Assembly: GCF_012641335.1 (NCBI RefSeq)
Contig: NZ_JABAID010000007.1
Span: forward strand, 157,318 to 221,317
Length of the DNA stretch: 64,000 bases
Reading direction: 5' to 3'
From: Novosphingobium sp. ERN07
Lineage (GTDB): Bacteria; Pseudomonadota; Alphaproteobacteria; Sphingomonadales; Sphingomonadaceae
Every line of letters begins with the position of its first letter. Within the stretch, counting starts at the first letter, position 1. Under the pieces are notes generated by a model. The model had not been told where the DNA came from. It made no database searches and saw only the letters and a program-made list of their open reading frames with translations. The position numbers were made by a program, and so were the translations under genes. Shown here in pieces: positions 37,035-50,297 of this stretch.

Positions 37035-39200
37035 ATGAACCGCGTCCGATGCCTTGTCTTCAACGCCGCGCTCGGCCCGCTCGACTATCGCGTGCCCGCC
37101 GGGATGACCGTCGAACCCGGCAGCGTCGTCCTCGCCCCGCTCGGCCCGCGCCAGATCATCGGCGTGGTCTGGGAAGCGGAACGACTACCTGCCACGGAAG
37201 TGCCTGAAAACAAGCTGCGCCCTCTGTTGCAAGTCCTTCCCGTCCCTCCATTACCTGCATCCTTGCGCCGCCTTATCGAATGGACGGCAGATTACTACCT
37301 CGCCCCTCTCGCCTCAGTGGCGCGCATGGCGCTGTCGAGCAACGCGGCATTGCAGGGTGGCGGGACGATTACGGAATACCGCCTGACCGGAAGGGAGCCG
37401 GGCCGCATGACCCCGCAGCGGCTGATCGCGCTCGATCTCCTGCACGATCAGCAAGCGACAATTCGCGAGCTCTCTGAAATTGCGGGCGTTTCTGACGGGG
37501 TGCTGCGTGGCATGGTCAACGCTGGCCTGCTGGAACCGGTCGTCGTGGATTCGGACCGGCCCTATCCCCTTGCCAACGCACACTTTTCCGCGCCCGATCT
37601 GTCGGACCAGCAGGCGGAAGTCGCGGCGAAATTCGTAGATGCCGTAAAAGCGCGGGAATTCCGGCCTTTCCTGCTTGATGGCGTAACCGGATCAGGCAAG
37701 ACCGAGACATATTTCGAAGCCATCGCCACTGCCATCGAGGCCGGTCGGCAGGTTCTGGTGCTGCTGCCAGAGATTGCGCTGACAGAAACTTTCCTCAAAC
37801 GCTTCGAGGCCCGCTTTGGCGTTCCGCCGGTGACATGGCACAGTTCGCTCAAAGCCTCGGAAAGGCGGCGTGCGTGGCGTTCGGTGTCGCTAGGTGTCGC
37901 TCAGGTGCTTGTAGGTGCACGTAGCGCCCTGTTCCTGCCCTTTGCGAATCTAGGCCTGATCGTGGTCGATGAAGCGCATGAAATCTCATTTAAACAAGAT
38001 GATGGCGTGCGGTACAACGCGCGCGATGTCGCCGTGATGCGCGCCCGGTTCGAGTCCACACCTGTCATTCTCGCCAGCGCCACGCCAGCCCTCGAAAGCC
38101 TCCAGATGGCAGAGGCAGGACGCTATGAGCGGGTGATCCTGCCTGCCCGCTTCGGCGGTGCGACCCTGCCGGATATCAAGGTGCTGGACTTGCGGCTGGA
38201 GCAGCCCGAACGCGGCCACTGGATCGCGCCACCGCTGGTCAAAGCCTTGAAAGACAGGCTGGAAAAGGGCGAACAATCGCTGCTGTTTCTCAACCGCCGG
38301 GGCTATGCGCCGCTCACGCTGTGCCGGACCTGCGGCTATCGTTTCCAGTGCCCGAATTGCTCGGCATGGCTGGTCGAGCACCGCCTGTCCCGCCGCCTCG
38401 CCTGCCACCACTGCGGACACGAGGTTCCGACGCCCGACGCTTGCCCAGAATGCAATGAACCTGACTGCCTCGTCGCCTGCGGACCGGGGGTTGAAAGGAT
38501 TGCCGACGAAGTGGCAGAAATCCTGCCCCAAGCGCGGGTTGCGCTGGTCACTTCAGACACTCTCACAAGCCCAGCCAAGGCTGCGGAATTCGTTGAGAAG
38601 GCAAATGCCAAAGCCATCGACGTCATCGTCGGCACGCAACTCGTGACCAAAGGCTACCACTTCCCCGAACTCACGCTGGTCGGCGTGATCGATGCCGACA
38701 TGGGACTTGAGGGGGGCGATCTGAGGGCGGCAGAACGCACTTATCAGCAGATCGCACAGGTCGCAGGGCGCGCAGGGCGAGGTGAAAAGCCCGGCGAAGT
38801 CCTGATCCAGACCCGCCATCCCGAAGCTGCCGTGATCGAGGCACTGGCGCGTGGTGACCGCGATGCCTTCTACGAAGCCGAAGCCGAAGCGCGGCGGGAC
38901 GCGGGCGCGCCGCCGTTCGGGCGCTGGGCGGCAATCATCGTATCGAGTGAGGACGAAGCCGAAGCGCGTGATGCCGCACGCGGCATCGGCGGCACCGCGC
39001 CACGGCTGGACGACGTGCTGATCCTCGGCCCCGCGCCTGCCCCACTGTCGCTGCTGCGTGGTCGCTACCGCTACCGCCTGCTGATCAACGCACGACGATC
39101 CAGCGAAATCCAGCGCGTGATCCGAGAATGGCTGGAGCCGCTCCGCTTTCCGCCTGGGGTGCGCGTGGCGGTGGACATCGATCCCTACAGCTTCGTCTGA
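37035..39200 (+). CDS. priA: Primosomal protein N' (replication restart helicase)
   Basis: The 721-residue PriA binds stalled forks and reloads the replisome. The N-terminus carries the 3'-DNA-binding domain (FNAALGPLDYRVP). Walker A is GVTGSGKTETYFEA near residue 217, the DEAH box is DEAHE near 314, and zinc ligands are in CRTCGYRFQCPNCSAW, ACHHCG and CPECNEPDC. The length is standard. It is followed 48 bases later by an Fe-S photolyase, placing two DNA-maintenance genes together. Confidence 0.96.
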   Translation: MNRVRCLVFNAALGPLDYRVPAGMTVEPGSVVLAPLGPRQIIGVVWEAERLPATEVPENKLRPLLQVLPVPPLPASLRRLIEWTADYYLAPLASVARMALSSNAALQGGGTITEYRLTGREPGRMTPQRLIALDLLHDQQATIRELSEIAGVSDGVLRGMVNAGLLEPVVVDSDRPYPLANAHFSAPDLSDQQAEVAAKFVDAVKAREFRPFLLDGVTGSGKTETYFEAIATAIEAGRQVLVLLPEIALTETFLKRFEARFGVPPVTWHSSLKASERRRAWRSVSLGVAQVLVGARSALFLPFANLGLIVVDEAHEISFKQDDGVRYNARDVAVMRARFESTPVILASATPALESLQMAEAGRYERVILPARFGGATLPDIKVLDLRLEQPERGHWIAPPLVKALKDRLEKGEQSLLFLNRRGYAPLTLCRTCGYRFQCPNCSAWLVEHRLSRRLACHHCGHEVPTPDACPECNEPDCLVACGPGVERIADEVAEILPQARVALVTSDTLTSPAKAAEFVEKANAKAIDVIVGTQLVTKGYHFPELTLVGVIDADMGLEGGDLRAAERTYQQIAQVAGRAGRGEKPGEVLIQTRHPEAAVIEALARGDRDAFYEAEAEARRDAGAPPFGRWAAIIVSSEDEAEARDAARGIGGTAPRLDDVLILGPAPAPLSLLRGRYRYRLLINARRSSEIQRVIREWLEPLRFPPGVRVAVDIDPYSFV

Positions 39201-39248
39201 CCCCAAAGGGCAGGTTGAACCAATCGCGCGCTCGACCATTCCCACAAA

Positions 39249-40817
39249 ATGACCGTATCCGCATCCGGCCCAGTCTTGGTCCCCATCCTTGGCGATCAGC
39301 TTTCTCCCGATATCTCCAGCCTTGCCGATCGCAAGCCGGACGATACGATTATTCTGCTGATGGAAGTGGCGGAAGAGACGACTTACGTTCGCCACCACAA
39401 AGCGAAGATCGCGCTGATGCTTTCGGCCATGCGCCACTTTGCCGAGGAACTGCGCGTGGCAGGCTGGACAGTCGATTACGTCAAGCTCGACGATCCGGCC
39501 AACACTGGCAGTTTCACCGGCGAAGTCACCCGTGCGGTTGACCGTCATGGTGCGCGTGGCGTTCAGGTAACGGAGCCTGGCGAATGGCGCGTGCGGCAGG
39601 CGATAGAGCATTGGCGCAGGGACTTGCCCGTCCGCGTGCGCATCCTGCCTGACACACGCTTCATCTGCCCCCTGCCCGATTTCTATGAATGGGCGGCAGG
39701 CCGCAAGGAGCTGCGCATGGAGTGGTTCTACCGCGAAATGCGCCGCAAGACCGGATTGCTGATGGAAGGCGACAAGCCGGTTGGCGGGCGCTGGAACTTC
39801 GATGCCGAGAATCGGGACGGGCCGAAAAGCGGATTGCAGCCACCCGCCCTACCCGCCTTCAAACCGGATGCTGTGACGCGGGACGTTCTTAAACTTGTCT
39901 CAACGCGCTTTGCGAAACATTTCGGATCGCTCGAAAAGTTCGGCTGGCCAGTGACCCGCGGGCAGGCGAAAACCGCGCGGGATGATTTCCTGAAACACCG
40001 CCTCCCCCTGTTCGGCAAGTATCAGGACGCGATGGTCGCCGAACAGGACTTCCTGTTCCACGCAGTGCTATCGCCCGCAATCAACATCGGCCTGCTCGAT
40101 CCCCTGGACCTGTGCCGCCGCGCTGAAACCGAATGGCGGGAAGGCCGTGCGCCATTGGAAGCGGTGGAAGGCTTTATCCGCCAGATCATCGGTTGGCGCG
40201 AATACATTCGCGGCATGTACTGGCTGGAAATGCCGGACCTTGCCGATGCCAATGGCCTTGACGCAACCCGCCCACTGCCAGACTTCTACTGGACCGGCGA
40301 AACAGACATGCGCTGCCTTGCCGATTGCGTGCGCACCACGCGCGACAATGCCTACGCCCACCATATCCAGCGACTGATGGTGCTGGGCAACTTCGCACTT
40401 CTGGCCGGACTGAAGCCGCAGGACGTGGCCGACTGGTATCTGGTGGTTTACGCCGATGCCTTCGAATGGGTGGAACTGCCCAACGTGGCCGGGATGGTTC
40501 TGCACGCCGACAAGGGGCGATTGGCGTCGAAGCCCTATGCCGCCAGCGGGGCCTATATTGATCGCATGAGCGACTACTGCGGCAAATGCGCATTCAACGT
40601 GAAGAAAAAGACCGGCGAAGGCGCTTGCCCGTTCAATGCACTTTACTGGCATTTTCTGGACCGTAACGAAAAGAAGCTGTCAGACTATCACCGCCTGGCC
40701 CAACCCTATGCCACATGGCGGCGAATGGCCGAGGACAAGCGTGCCGCCTATCTGGAAAGTGCAGAAGCCTTTCTGGCAACGCTCACGCCCGCCCAAACGG
40801 GGTGGGCGCGGGCGTGA
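39249..40817 (+). CDS. phrB: Fe-S photolyase/cryptochrome (FeS-BCP, 6-4 photolyase type)
   Basis: A 522-residue flavoprotein of the prokaryotic iron-sulfur photolyase group, the (6-4) photolyase PhrB/CryB clade. It begins VLVPILGDQLSPDIS. The FAD-binding helical core contains GWREYIRGMYW and DWYLVVYADAFEWVELPNVAGM. Cysteines for the 4Fe-4S cluster are in MRCLADC and in the C-terminal YCGKCAFNVKKKTGEGACPFN. It repairs UV photoproducts or acts as a blue-light sensor. It lies just downstream of priA, convergent with ada. Confidence 0.92.
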   Translation: MTVSASGPVLVPILGDQLSPDISSLADRKPDDTIILLMEVAEETTYVRHHKAKIALMLSAMRHFAEELRVAGWTVDYVKLDDPANTGSFTGEVTRAVDRHGARGVQVTEPGEWRVRQAIEHWRRDLPVRVRILPDTRFICPLPDFYEWAAGRKELRMEWFYREMRRKTGLLMEGDKPVGGRWNFDAENRDGPKSGLQPPALPAFKPDAVTRDVLKLVSTRFAKHFGSLEKFGWPVTRGQAKTARDDFLKHRLPLFGKYQDAMVAEQDFLFHAVLSPAINIGLLDPLDLCRRAETEWREGRAPLEAVEGFIRQIIGWREYIRGMYWLEMPDLADANGLDATRPLPDFYWTGETDMRCLADCVRTTRDNAYAHHIQRLMVLGNFALLAGLKPQDVADWYLVVYADAFEWVELPNVAGMVLHADKGRLASKPYAASGAYIDRMSDYCGKCAFNVKKKTGEGACPFNALYWHFLDRNEKKLSDYHRLAQPYATWRRMAEDKRAAYLESAEAFLATLTPAQTGWARA

Positions 40818-40826
40818 TCGAGCGCC

Positions 40827-41864
40827 TCAGTCGCGCCCATGCCTCTCCTTATCGAGCAAGCGCTGCTTGATCTCCAGCCCATAGGCATAACCACCCAGCG
40901 AACCGTCCGAACGGATCACGCGGTGGCACGGTATCAGCACCGCCACGTTGTTCGCTCCGTTGGCCGAACCTGCTGCGCGCACCGCGCCGGGCTTGCCCAC
41001 TTCGGCGGCAATCTGCGCGTAAGATCGTGTTTCACCCGGCGGGATACGCCGTAGAGCCTGCCACACCGCTTCCTGAAACGCCGTGCCTTTTACATCGAGT
41101 GGAATGTGCCCAAAATCGCCCGGCGCTTCGACGGCGGCCACCACATCGCCCAGCAATTGCGCAAATACCGCGCCGCCCTGTACCAGAGACGCATTCGGAA
41201 AGCGTGTGCGCAGCGCCTGCTCGTCTTCGTTGAACGACAGACGACACACGCCCTTGTCCGTTGCGGCGACCAGCATGGAGCCGAGTGAGGTTGGCACAAT
41301 CGCCCAGCGGATCGTCACACCGCGCCCGCCGTTGCGCCATACCGAGGGTGCCATGCCAAGCCTTTCTTCTGCTGCGGAATAGAACCGCGCGGGGCCAGAG
41401 AAGCCCGCGTCATAGATCGCATCGGTTACGCTGCCTGCTCCACTGAGAGCCTGTGCCATCCGCTCTTTCTGCAATGCGCGCGCATAGGCGGCGGGGGAAA
41501 GGCCTGTGCTGCGCGTGAAAACCCGCTGGAAATGCGTGGGCGAATACCCGCAGCGCGCCGCCAGATCGGCAAGAGCAAGCGATTGGCCTGCCGCCTTTAT
41601 AGCCTCTATGGCGGCCAGCACCGCGCGTTCATCGCGCGAAACATCATTGGGCGAGCAACGCAGGCAAGGGCGCAGCCCTGCCTTTGTCGCTGCCGCGCCA
41701 TCGGCAAAGAACCGGACGTTCTCACGCCGTGGATGCCGCGCTGCGCACGATGGACGGCAATAGATACCAGTGCTGACCACGCCGGTCACGAAGCGCCCGT
41801 CATAGGCACGATCACGCGCGATTACCGCATCCCATGCTTCGTCATCGGTGATCGGCTGCGACAT
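40827..41864 (-). CDS. ada: Bifunctional regulator/O6-methylguanine-DNA methyltransferase Ada
   Basis: A 345-residue Ada protein. The N-terminal zinc domain accepts methyl from phosphotriesters with GIYCRPSC...RPCLRC (four zinc cysteines), an AraC-type helix-turn-helix follows (LADLAARCGYSPTHFQRVFTRSTG), and the C-terminal methyltransferase has the active site IPCHRVIRSDG. Methylated Ada activates its own regulon. Of two adjacent ATGs, the one at 41864 is chosen since GGAGG lies 5 bases upstream; an ATG 20 codons earlier is also open. It ends 10 bases after the convergent photolyase gene and is divergent from the protease gene. Confidence 0.93.
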   Translation of the reverse strand: MSQPITDDEAWDAVIARDRAYDGRFVTGVVSTGIYCRPSCAARHPRRENVRFFADGAAATKAGLRPCLRCSPNDVSRDERAVLAAIEAIKAAGQSLALADLAARCGYSPTHFQRVFTRSTGLSPAAYARALQKERMAQALSGAGSVTDAIYDAGFSGPARFYSAAEERLGMAPSVWRNGGRGVTIRWAIVPTSLGSMLVAATDKGVCRLSFNEDEQALRTRFPNASLVQGGAVFAQLLGDVVAAVEAPGDFGHIPLDVKGTAFQEAVWQALRRIPPGETRSYAQIAAEVGKPGAVRAAGSANGANNVAVLIPCHRVIRSDGSLGGYAYGLEIKQRLLDKERHGRD

Positions 41865-42022
41865 CATTGCCTCCGGTGGATAGTGCTCGCCATGGTCAAG
41901 GCAAGGTTCGTCTTCGCTCATCATGGTGTGTCATCCTGAACTGTGGAGACATCCTGCCGAATCGGGCGCGCTATCGCGTCCCGCACCTTGCGGTCAAAGC
42001 AATTAGGCGCAAGAAGCGGCCC

Positions 42023-43579
42023 ATGCGTGTCGCCAAGCTCCTAACTGCTTTCCTTGTGTCCCTTTACATGGCGCTGGCCATGACGGCCGCCCACGCGGAC
42101 CCGGCAGACATTTCGGCTGCGAGCCGCTCGGTCGTGCGGGTGGTCATCATCGAAAGCGATGGAGACAGGGCGCGGCTGATCACCCACGGCACCGGCTTCG
42201 CCGTCACGCCGAACCTGATCGTCACCAATGCTCACGTTGTTGAAGAACTGCGCGGCGATGATTCGCTGATCGCGGGCGTGGTTCCTGCTGAAGGGCGCAA
42301 TGGCTATCCCGCCCGACTGATAGCCTATTCGCCGGGCAACGACCTTGCCCTGCTGCGCATCGAAGGCGGCGGCTCGATCACGCCGATCACGCTGTTCCCC
42401 GGCGCTCCGGGCGATGGTGCGGAAGTTTACGCCGTGGGCTATCCGGGCAATGTCGATCTGGCACAGGGCCTTTCGATGGCCGATCTGGTCACCCCGCAAG
42501 CAGCGGTCAAAACGCGCGGCTATCTTTCGGGGGGACGCTCTTCGCGTTCGTTCGATACTTTGCTGCACACAGCGCCGCTGGGTTCGGGCAATTCGGGCGG
42601 CCCCCTGCTCGATTCGTGCGGGCGCGTGATCGGCGTGAACTCGTTCGGCACGGTGAGCGACAACAGCACCGATTCGGCGTTCTATTTCGCCATTTCGATG
42701 CGAGAGCTTTCGGCCTTTCTGCGCCGTGCCAATGTGGAAGTGCATAGCAGCGGGCTACCGTGCCGTTCGATAGCGGACCTGAATCGCGCCGAGGCAGAAC
42801 GCGCCGCCGGTGAAGGTGCAAGACTTGCTGCGGAAAACGAAGCGAAGGCCGAAGCCCGCGAACGTGCGATGGACAAGGCCCGGCGCGATGCCGAACTTGC
42901 CGTGCTGTCGGAGCGGGACAATGGGCTTGCGCTTGCCGCGCTGCTGCTGGTCGGCGCGCTTGGCGCAGGCGGTTGGGGGATGGTGCAGGCTTCCAAACGG
43001 CGCGGGCGTTTTCAGCGCAAGCACGTGTTCGGTGCGGGCGCGCTGATGCTTTCTGCCATCGTGGTATGGTTCCTGCGTCCGTCGCTCACCTCCATCGATC
43101 AGCGCGCGAAAGACATGATCGCCGCCCCCGAAGCAAGCGCAAGCGCCACGGCCAGCATCGCTGCAAAATCTACTTCTGCGTCAATGATTTGCGTTCTCGA
43201 TCCCCAGCGCAGCAGGGTAACGGTATCCGATATTACCGACGTTCCGATAGAATGGACCGAAGGCGGCTGCATGAACGGCAAGACGCAATACGGACAGGCG
43301 GACGACGGCTGGAGCCGCATTCTCGTGCCCAATGGCGAAGAGACCGTCTCGGTAAATTCGTATGACCCGCAGACGCGGACCTATACGGTGGAACGCTTCT
43401 TGGTGGGTCTGGAAACGATGACGAAGGCCCGTGCCGAGCGCGCCAAGATCAGCGCCCCTGCTTGCGGCGCGGGCGAGGATGCAGCGCTGCAATTTGGCCG
43501 CAACCAGCAGGCTATCAAGGCTTTGTTGCCGCCGGAGCCGAACGAGAGGATGCGTTACAACTGCCAACCTGGGCAGTGA
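42023..43579 (+). CDS. Membrane-anchored trypsin-like serine protease
   Basis: A 518-residue protein starting MRVAKLLTAFLVSLYMALAMTAAHA (signal peptide). The S1C trypsin-like domain has the triad His in VTNAHVV, Asp in NDLALL and Ser in GSGNSGGPL. A charged coiled segment rich in A, E, R and K (about residues 255-300) follows, then two membrane helices (about 305-320 and 335-350) and a C-terminal domain of unknown type with a conserved-looking Cys pair (MICVLD, GGCMNG). The domain layout differs from DegP, which has PDZ domains. The substrate is unknown. The start at 42023 was chosen for the signal peptide. Confidence 0.82.
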   Translation: MRVAKLLTAFLVSLYMALAMTAAHADPADISAASRSVVRVVIIESDGDRARLITHGTGFAVTPNLIVTNAHVVEELRGDDSLIAGVVPAEGRNGYPARLIAYSPGNDLALLRIEGGGSITPITLFPGAPGDGAEVYAVGYPGNVDLAQGLSMADLVTPQAAVKTRGYLSGGRSSRSFDTLLHTAPLGSGNSGGPLLDSCGRVIGVNSFGTVSDNSTDSAFYFAISMRELSAFLRRANVEVHSSGLPCRSIADLNRAEAERAAGEGARLAAENEAKAEARERAMDKARRDAELAVLSERDNGLALAALLLVGALGAGGWGMVQASKRRGRFQRKHVFGAGALMLSAIVVWFLRPSLTSIDQRAKDMIAAPEASASATASIAAKSTSASMICVLDPQRSRVTVSDITDVPIEWTEGGCMNGKTQYGQADDGWSRILVPNGEETVSVNSYDPQTRTYTVERFLVGLETMTKARAERAKISAPACGAGEDAALQFGRNQQAIKALLPPEPNERMRYNCQPGQ

Positions 43580-43747
43580 TCGCACCGGCCAGCACGGAAT
43601 CCCTTCATACCTATGCACAAGAAGGCAAGTCGCATCTTGTCATAACCGCCCGACGTTGCTAGGCGCGCCCCGTCTGCAGGCCACCCGGTGTTCATCTCCG
43701 GGCAATGGTCTGCTTCGGCTTATCCTTGGATGAAGGAACTTCGGCGC

Positions 43748-45860
<2,113 letters not shown>

Positions 45861-45877
45861 GTCTTTGAAGTCAACGC

Positions 45878-45901
45878 CACCCCGTCCAGCGCGACGGGGT
45901 G
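45878..45901 (+). other. Intercistronic hairpin atpA-atpG
   Basis: CACCCCGTC (45878-45886) and GACGGGGTG (45893-45901) form a perfect 9-bp stem with a 6-base loop in the 60-base gap between atpA and atpG. No T-tract follows, so it is more likely a stability or processing element that helps set subunit ratios than a terminator. Confidence 0.6.
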
Positions 45902-45920
45902 ACGGATCAAGGGAGCCGTC

Positions 45921-48264
<2,344 letters not shown>

Positions 48265-48273
48265 TTGAGCTAG

Positions 48274-48295
48274 CTCCCCGGGCTGCCCCGGGGAG
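48274..48295 (+). other. Intercistronic hairpin atpD-atpC
   Basis: CTCCCCGGG (48274-48282) and CCCGGGGAG (48287-48295) form a perfect 9-bp stem with a 4-base loop, a stable tetraloop-type hairpin, 15 bases before the atpC start. No T-tract follows. It may protect upstream mRNA or reduce atpC expression. Confidence 0.6.
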
Positions 48296-48310
48296 ACCGA
48301 AAGGCAAGAG

Positions 48311-48568
48311 ATGTCGCTCCACTTCGAACTCGTCACCCCGGCCCGCCTCGTCCGTTCGGAAGAGGTCCATATGGTAGTCGTTCCCGGCACCGACGGTGAA
48401 TTCGGCGTGCTGGAAGGCCACGCGCCTTTCATGTCCACGGTCAAGGACGGGACGATCAAGGTCTACAAGTCTGCAGGTTCGGCGCCTGAAGAGATCACGG
48501 TCCAGGGCGGCTTCGCAGAAGTCGGCGCCAAGGGCCTGACGGTTCTCGCCGAACACGTCGAAGGCTGA
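48311..48568 (+). CDS. atpC: F1 ATP synthase subunit epsilon, short form
   Basis: An 85-residue subunit made only of the N-terminal beta-sandwich ([41 protein letters not shown]...). The C-terminal helical hairpin that inhibits ATPase activity in E. coli (about 138 residues in total) is missing, a feature shared by other sphingomonads as far as I recall. It is the last gene of the operon and is followed by a strong terminator. Confidence 0.95.
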   Translation: MSLHFELVTPARLVRSEEVHMVVVPGTDGEFGVLEGHAPFMSTVKDGTIKVYKSAGSAPEEITVQGGFAEVGAKGLTVLAEHVEG

Positions 48569-48587
48569 TTTGCCTTAATCGACACGC

Positions 48588-48619
48588 AAAGGGGCTGGTC
48601 CGCAAGGACCGGCCCTTTT
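48588..48619 (+). terminator. Terminator of the ATP synthase operon
   Basis: AAAGGGGCTGGTCC and GGACCGGCCCTTTT pair with a GCAA tetraloop (one G-U pair), ending in a T run at 48616-48619. This is a strong intrinsic terminator 20 bases after atpC. Confidence 0.85.
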
Positions 48620-48641
48620 CGTTTGTGCGACTTTCAGGCCG

Positions 48642-48666
48642 AAATTGTACGCCTCACATACAATTT
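48642..48666. promoter_or_regulatory. Palindromic operator upstream of O-demethylase gene
   Basis: AAATTGTA-N9-TACAATTT is a perfect 8-bp inverted repeat of 25 bases, 93 bases upstream of the O-demethylase start. A near-identical 25-base dyad lies upstream of the next gene (50225-50249). The right arm contains TACAAT, a good -10 hexamer, so a repressor bound here would cover the promoter. The size fits a MarR-type site; DesR, a MarR-type repressor, controls ligM/desA in SYK-6. Confidence 0.65.
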
Positions 48667-48759
48667 TTCATCAAATTCACCATTCCGAACTTTTCAAGCA
48701 CGCGAAAGTAGGGCAAAGCGACTCCACATCCGCGAAATCGCATCGGGAGAGCAAGAATC

Positions 48760-50148
48760 ATGTCCCAGACCCTTGAGCAGGTCATCCAGAATGCTGGCGA
48801 CCTCGTAAACTTCGTCCGCAACCAGCAGGTCGGTCCTAACGTCTATCCTGGCGTCCCTTCCGAATTCTCGAACTGGCGCGCGGAGCAGTGGGCATGGGGC
48901 CACACCGCGGTTCTCTACAACCAGTCGTACCACATGGTTGATCTGGCGGTTAAGGGGCCGGATGCGTTCAAGATGCTTGAGCACCTGGGCATCAACTCGT
49001 TCAAGAACTTCCAGCCCGACCGCGCCAAGCAGTTCGTGCCCGTCACCCCCGATGGCTACGTGATCGGTGACGTGATCCTGTTCTATCTCGACGAGAACCA
49101 CTTCAACCTCGTCGGTCGTGCGCCGACCATCGAATGGGTCGAATACCACGCCGCCAGCGGCAACTGGAACGTCACCGTCGAACGTGACGAACGCTGGGCG
49201 ATGCGCACCGATGGCAAGCGCAACAGCTATCGCTTCCAGATCCAGGGTCCGAACGCGATGAAGATCATCGAGAAGGCCACTGGCACGACGCCGCCCGAGC
49301 TCAAGTTCTTCCACATGACCCGCATGACGATTGGCGGCAAGGAAGTGCGCGCGCTGCGCCACGGCATGGCAGGCCAGCCCGGCTTCGAACTCATGGGTCC
49401 GTGGGAAGACTATTGCGCGGTCCATGCCGCGCTGGTCGAAGCGGGCAAGGAGTTCCAGATGGCGCTGGTCGGTGGCCGTGCCTATTCGTCGAACACGCTG
49501 GAATCGGGCTGGATCCCCTCGCCCTTCCCCGCGATCTACACCGGTGAAGCGCTCGCCCCATACCGCGCGTGGCTCTCGGCCAATTCCTATGAAGCCAAGT
49601 GCTCCGTCGGCGGCAGCTATGTTCCCGAAACCATCGAAGGCTACTATACCACGCCGTGGGATCTGGGTTACGGGCCGTTTGTGAAGTTCGACCATGACTT
49701 CATCGGTCGCGCTGCGCTGGAGAAAATGGCCGCAGAAGGTAAACACCGCACCAAGGTGACGCTGGCGCTGGACAACGAAGACGTGATGCGGGTCCAGTCC
49801 TCGGCGCTGAGCACGGGTGACCGCGCAAAGTTCATGGAATACCCGAGCGCCGTCTATTCGATGCACCCGTTCGATCAGGTGCTGGTCGATGGCAAAATGG
49901 TCGGCCTGTCGACGTGGATCGGCTACACCGCCAACGAAGGCAAGTTCCTGACGCTCGCCATGATGGAGCCGGGCTTCGAAACGCCGGGCACCGAAGTCAG
50001 CCTGCTGTGGGGCGAACCGAACGGCGGCACGACCAAGCCCACCGTCGAACCACACGTCCAGACCCAAATCAAGGCCACCGTATCGGCGGTGCCCTATGTC
50101 GCCGCCGCGCGCGACAACTACGCCGAAGGGTGGCGCACACGTAAGTAA
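48760..50148 (+). CDS. desA: Tetrahydrofolate-dependent aryl O-demethylase (LigM/DesA family)
   Basis: A 462-residue GcvT-fold enzyme that moves the methyl of an aryl methoxyl group to tetrahydrofolate, giving 5-methyl-THF and a catechol-type product. It shares with SYK-6 LigM (recalled sequence) the FSNWRAEQWAW segment, KQFVPVTPDGYVIGD, RFQIQGPNA, ALRHGMAGQPGFELMGP, the SSNTLESGWIPSPFPAIYTG block and the C-terminal LLWGEPNGGTTKPTVEPH. Whether it prefers vanillate (LigM) or syringate (DesA) cannot be read; desA is preferred tentatively because of the adjacent ligE-type gene. A GGAG Shine-Dalgarno and an upstream palindrome are present. Confidence 0.85.
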   Translation: MSQTLEQVIQNAGDLVNFVRNQQVGPNVYPGVPSEFSNWRAEQWAWGHTAVLYNQSYHMVDLAVKGPDAFKMLEHLGINSFKNFQPDRAKQFVPVTPDGYVIGDVILFYLDENHFNLVGRAPTIEWVEYHAASGNWNVTVERDERWAMRTDGKRNSYRFQIQGPNAMKIIEKATGTTPPELKFFHMTRMTIGGKEVRALRHGMAGQPGFELMGPWEDYCAVHAALVEAGKEFQMALVGGRAYSSNTLESGWIPSPFPAIYTGEALAPYRAWLSANSYEAKCSVGGSYVPETIEGYYTTPWDLGYGPFVKFDHDFIGRAALEKMAAEGKHRTKVTLALDNEDVMRVQSSALSTGDRAKFMEYPSAVYSMHPFDQVLVDGKMVGLSTWIGYTANEGKFLTLAMMEPGFETPGTEVSLLWGEPNGGTTKPTVEPHVQTQIKATVSAVPYVAAARDNYAEGWRTRK

Positions 50149-50224
50149 GACTGAGGGCGCATGCCTGACAGCGAGAGCGCCGGCCCATCCCGACGGGTCC
50201 GGCGCTCTTTGCGTATTTGGGCAA

Positions 50225-50249
50225 AAATTGTTTGTGTTACTAACAATAT
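50225..50249. promoter_or_regulatory. Second copy of the 25-bp palindrome, upstream of beta-etherase gene
   Basis: AAATTGTT-N9-AACAATAT has the same half-site and the same 9-base spacer as the dyad at 48642-48666. It lies 48 bases upstream of the beta-etherase start, in the 149-base gap after the O-demethylase. Its presence implies a separate promoter for this gene under the same regulator. Confidence 0.6.
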
Positions 50250-50297
50250 CTGGCAAAGTGTGGGCAACCAGAATACGAGCCAAATAACGAGGATGTC

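Noticed and set aside
48694..50283. 529-codon minus-strand frame across the O-demethylase gene
   Set aside because: Shadow of the plus-strand gene, which has clear family motifs; the antisense product is arginine- and histidine-rich without domains.
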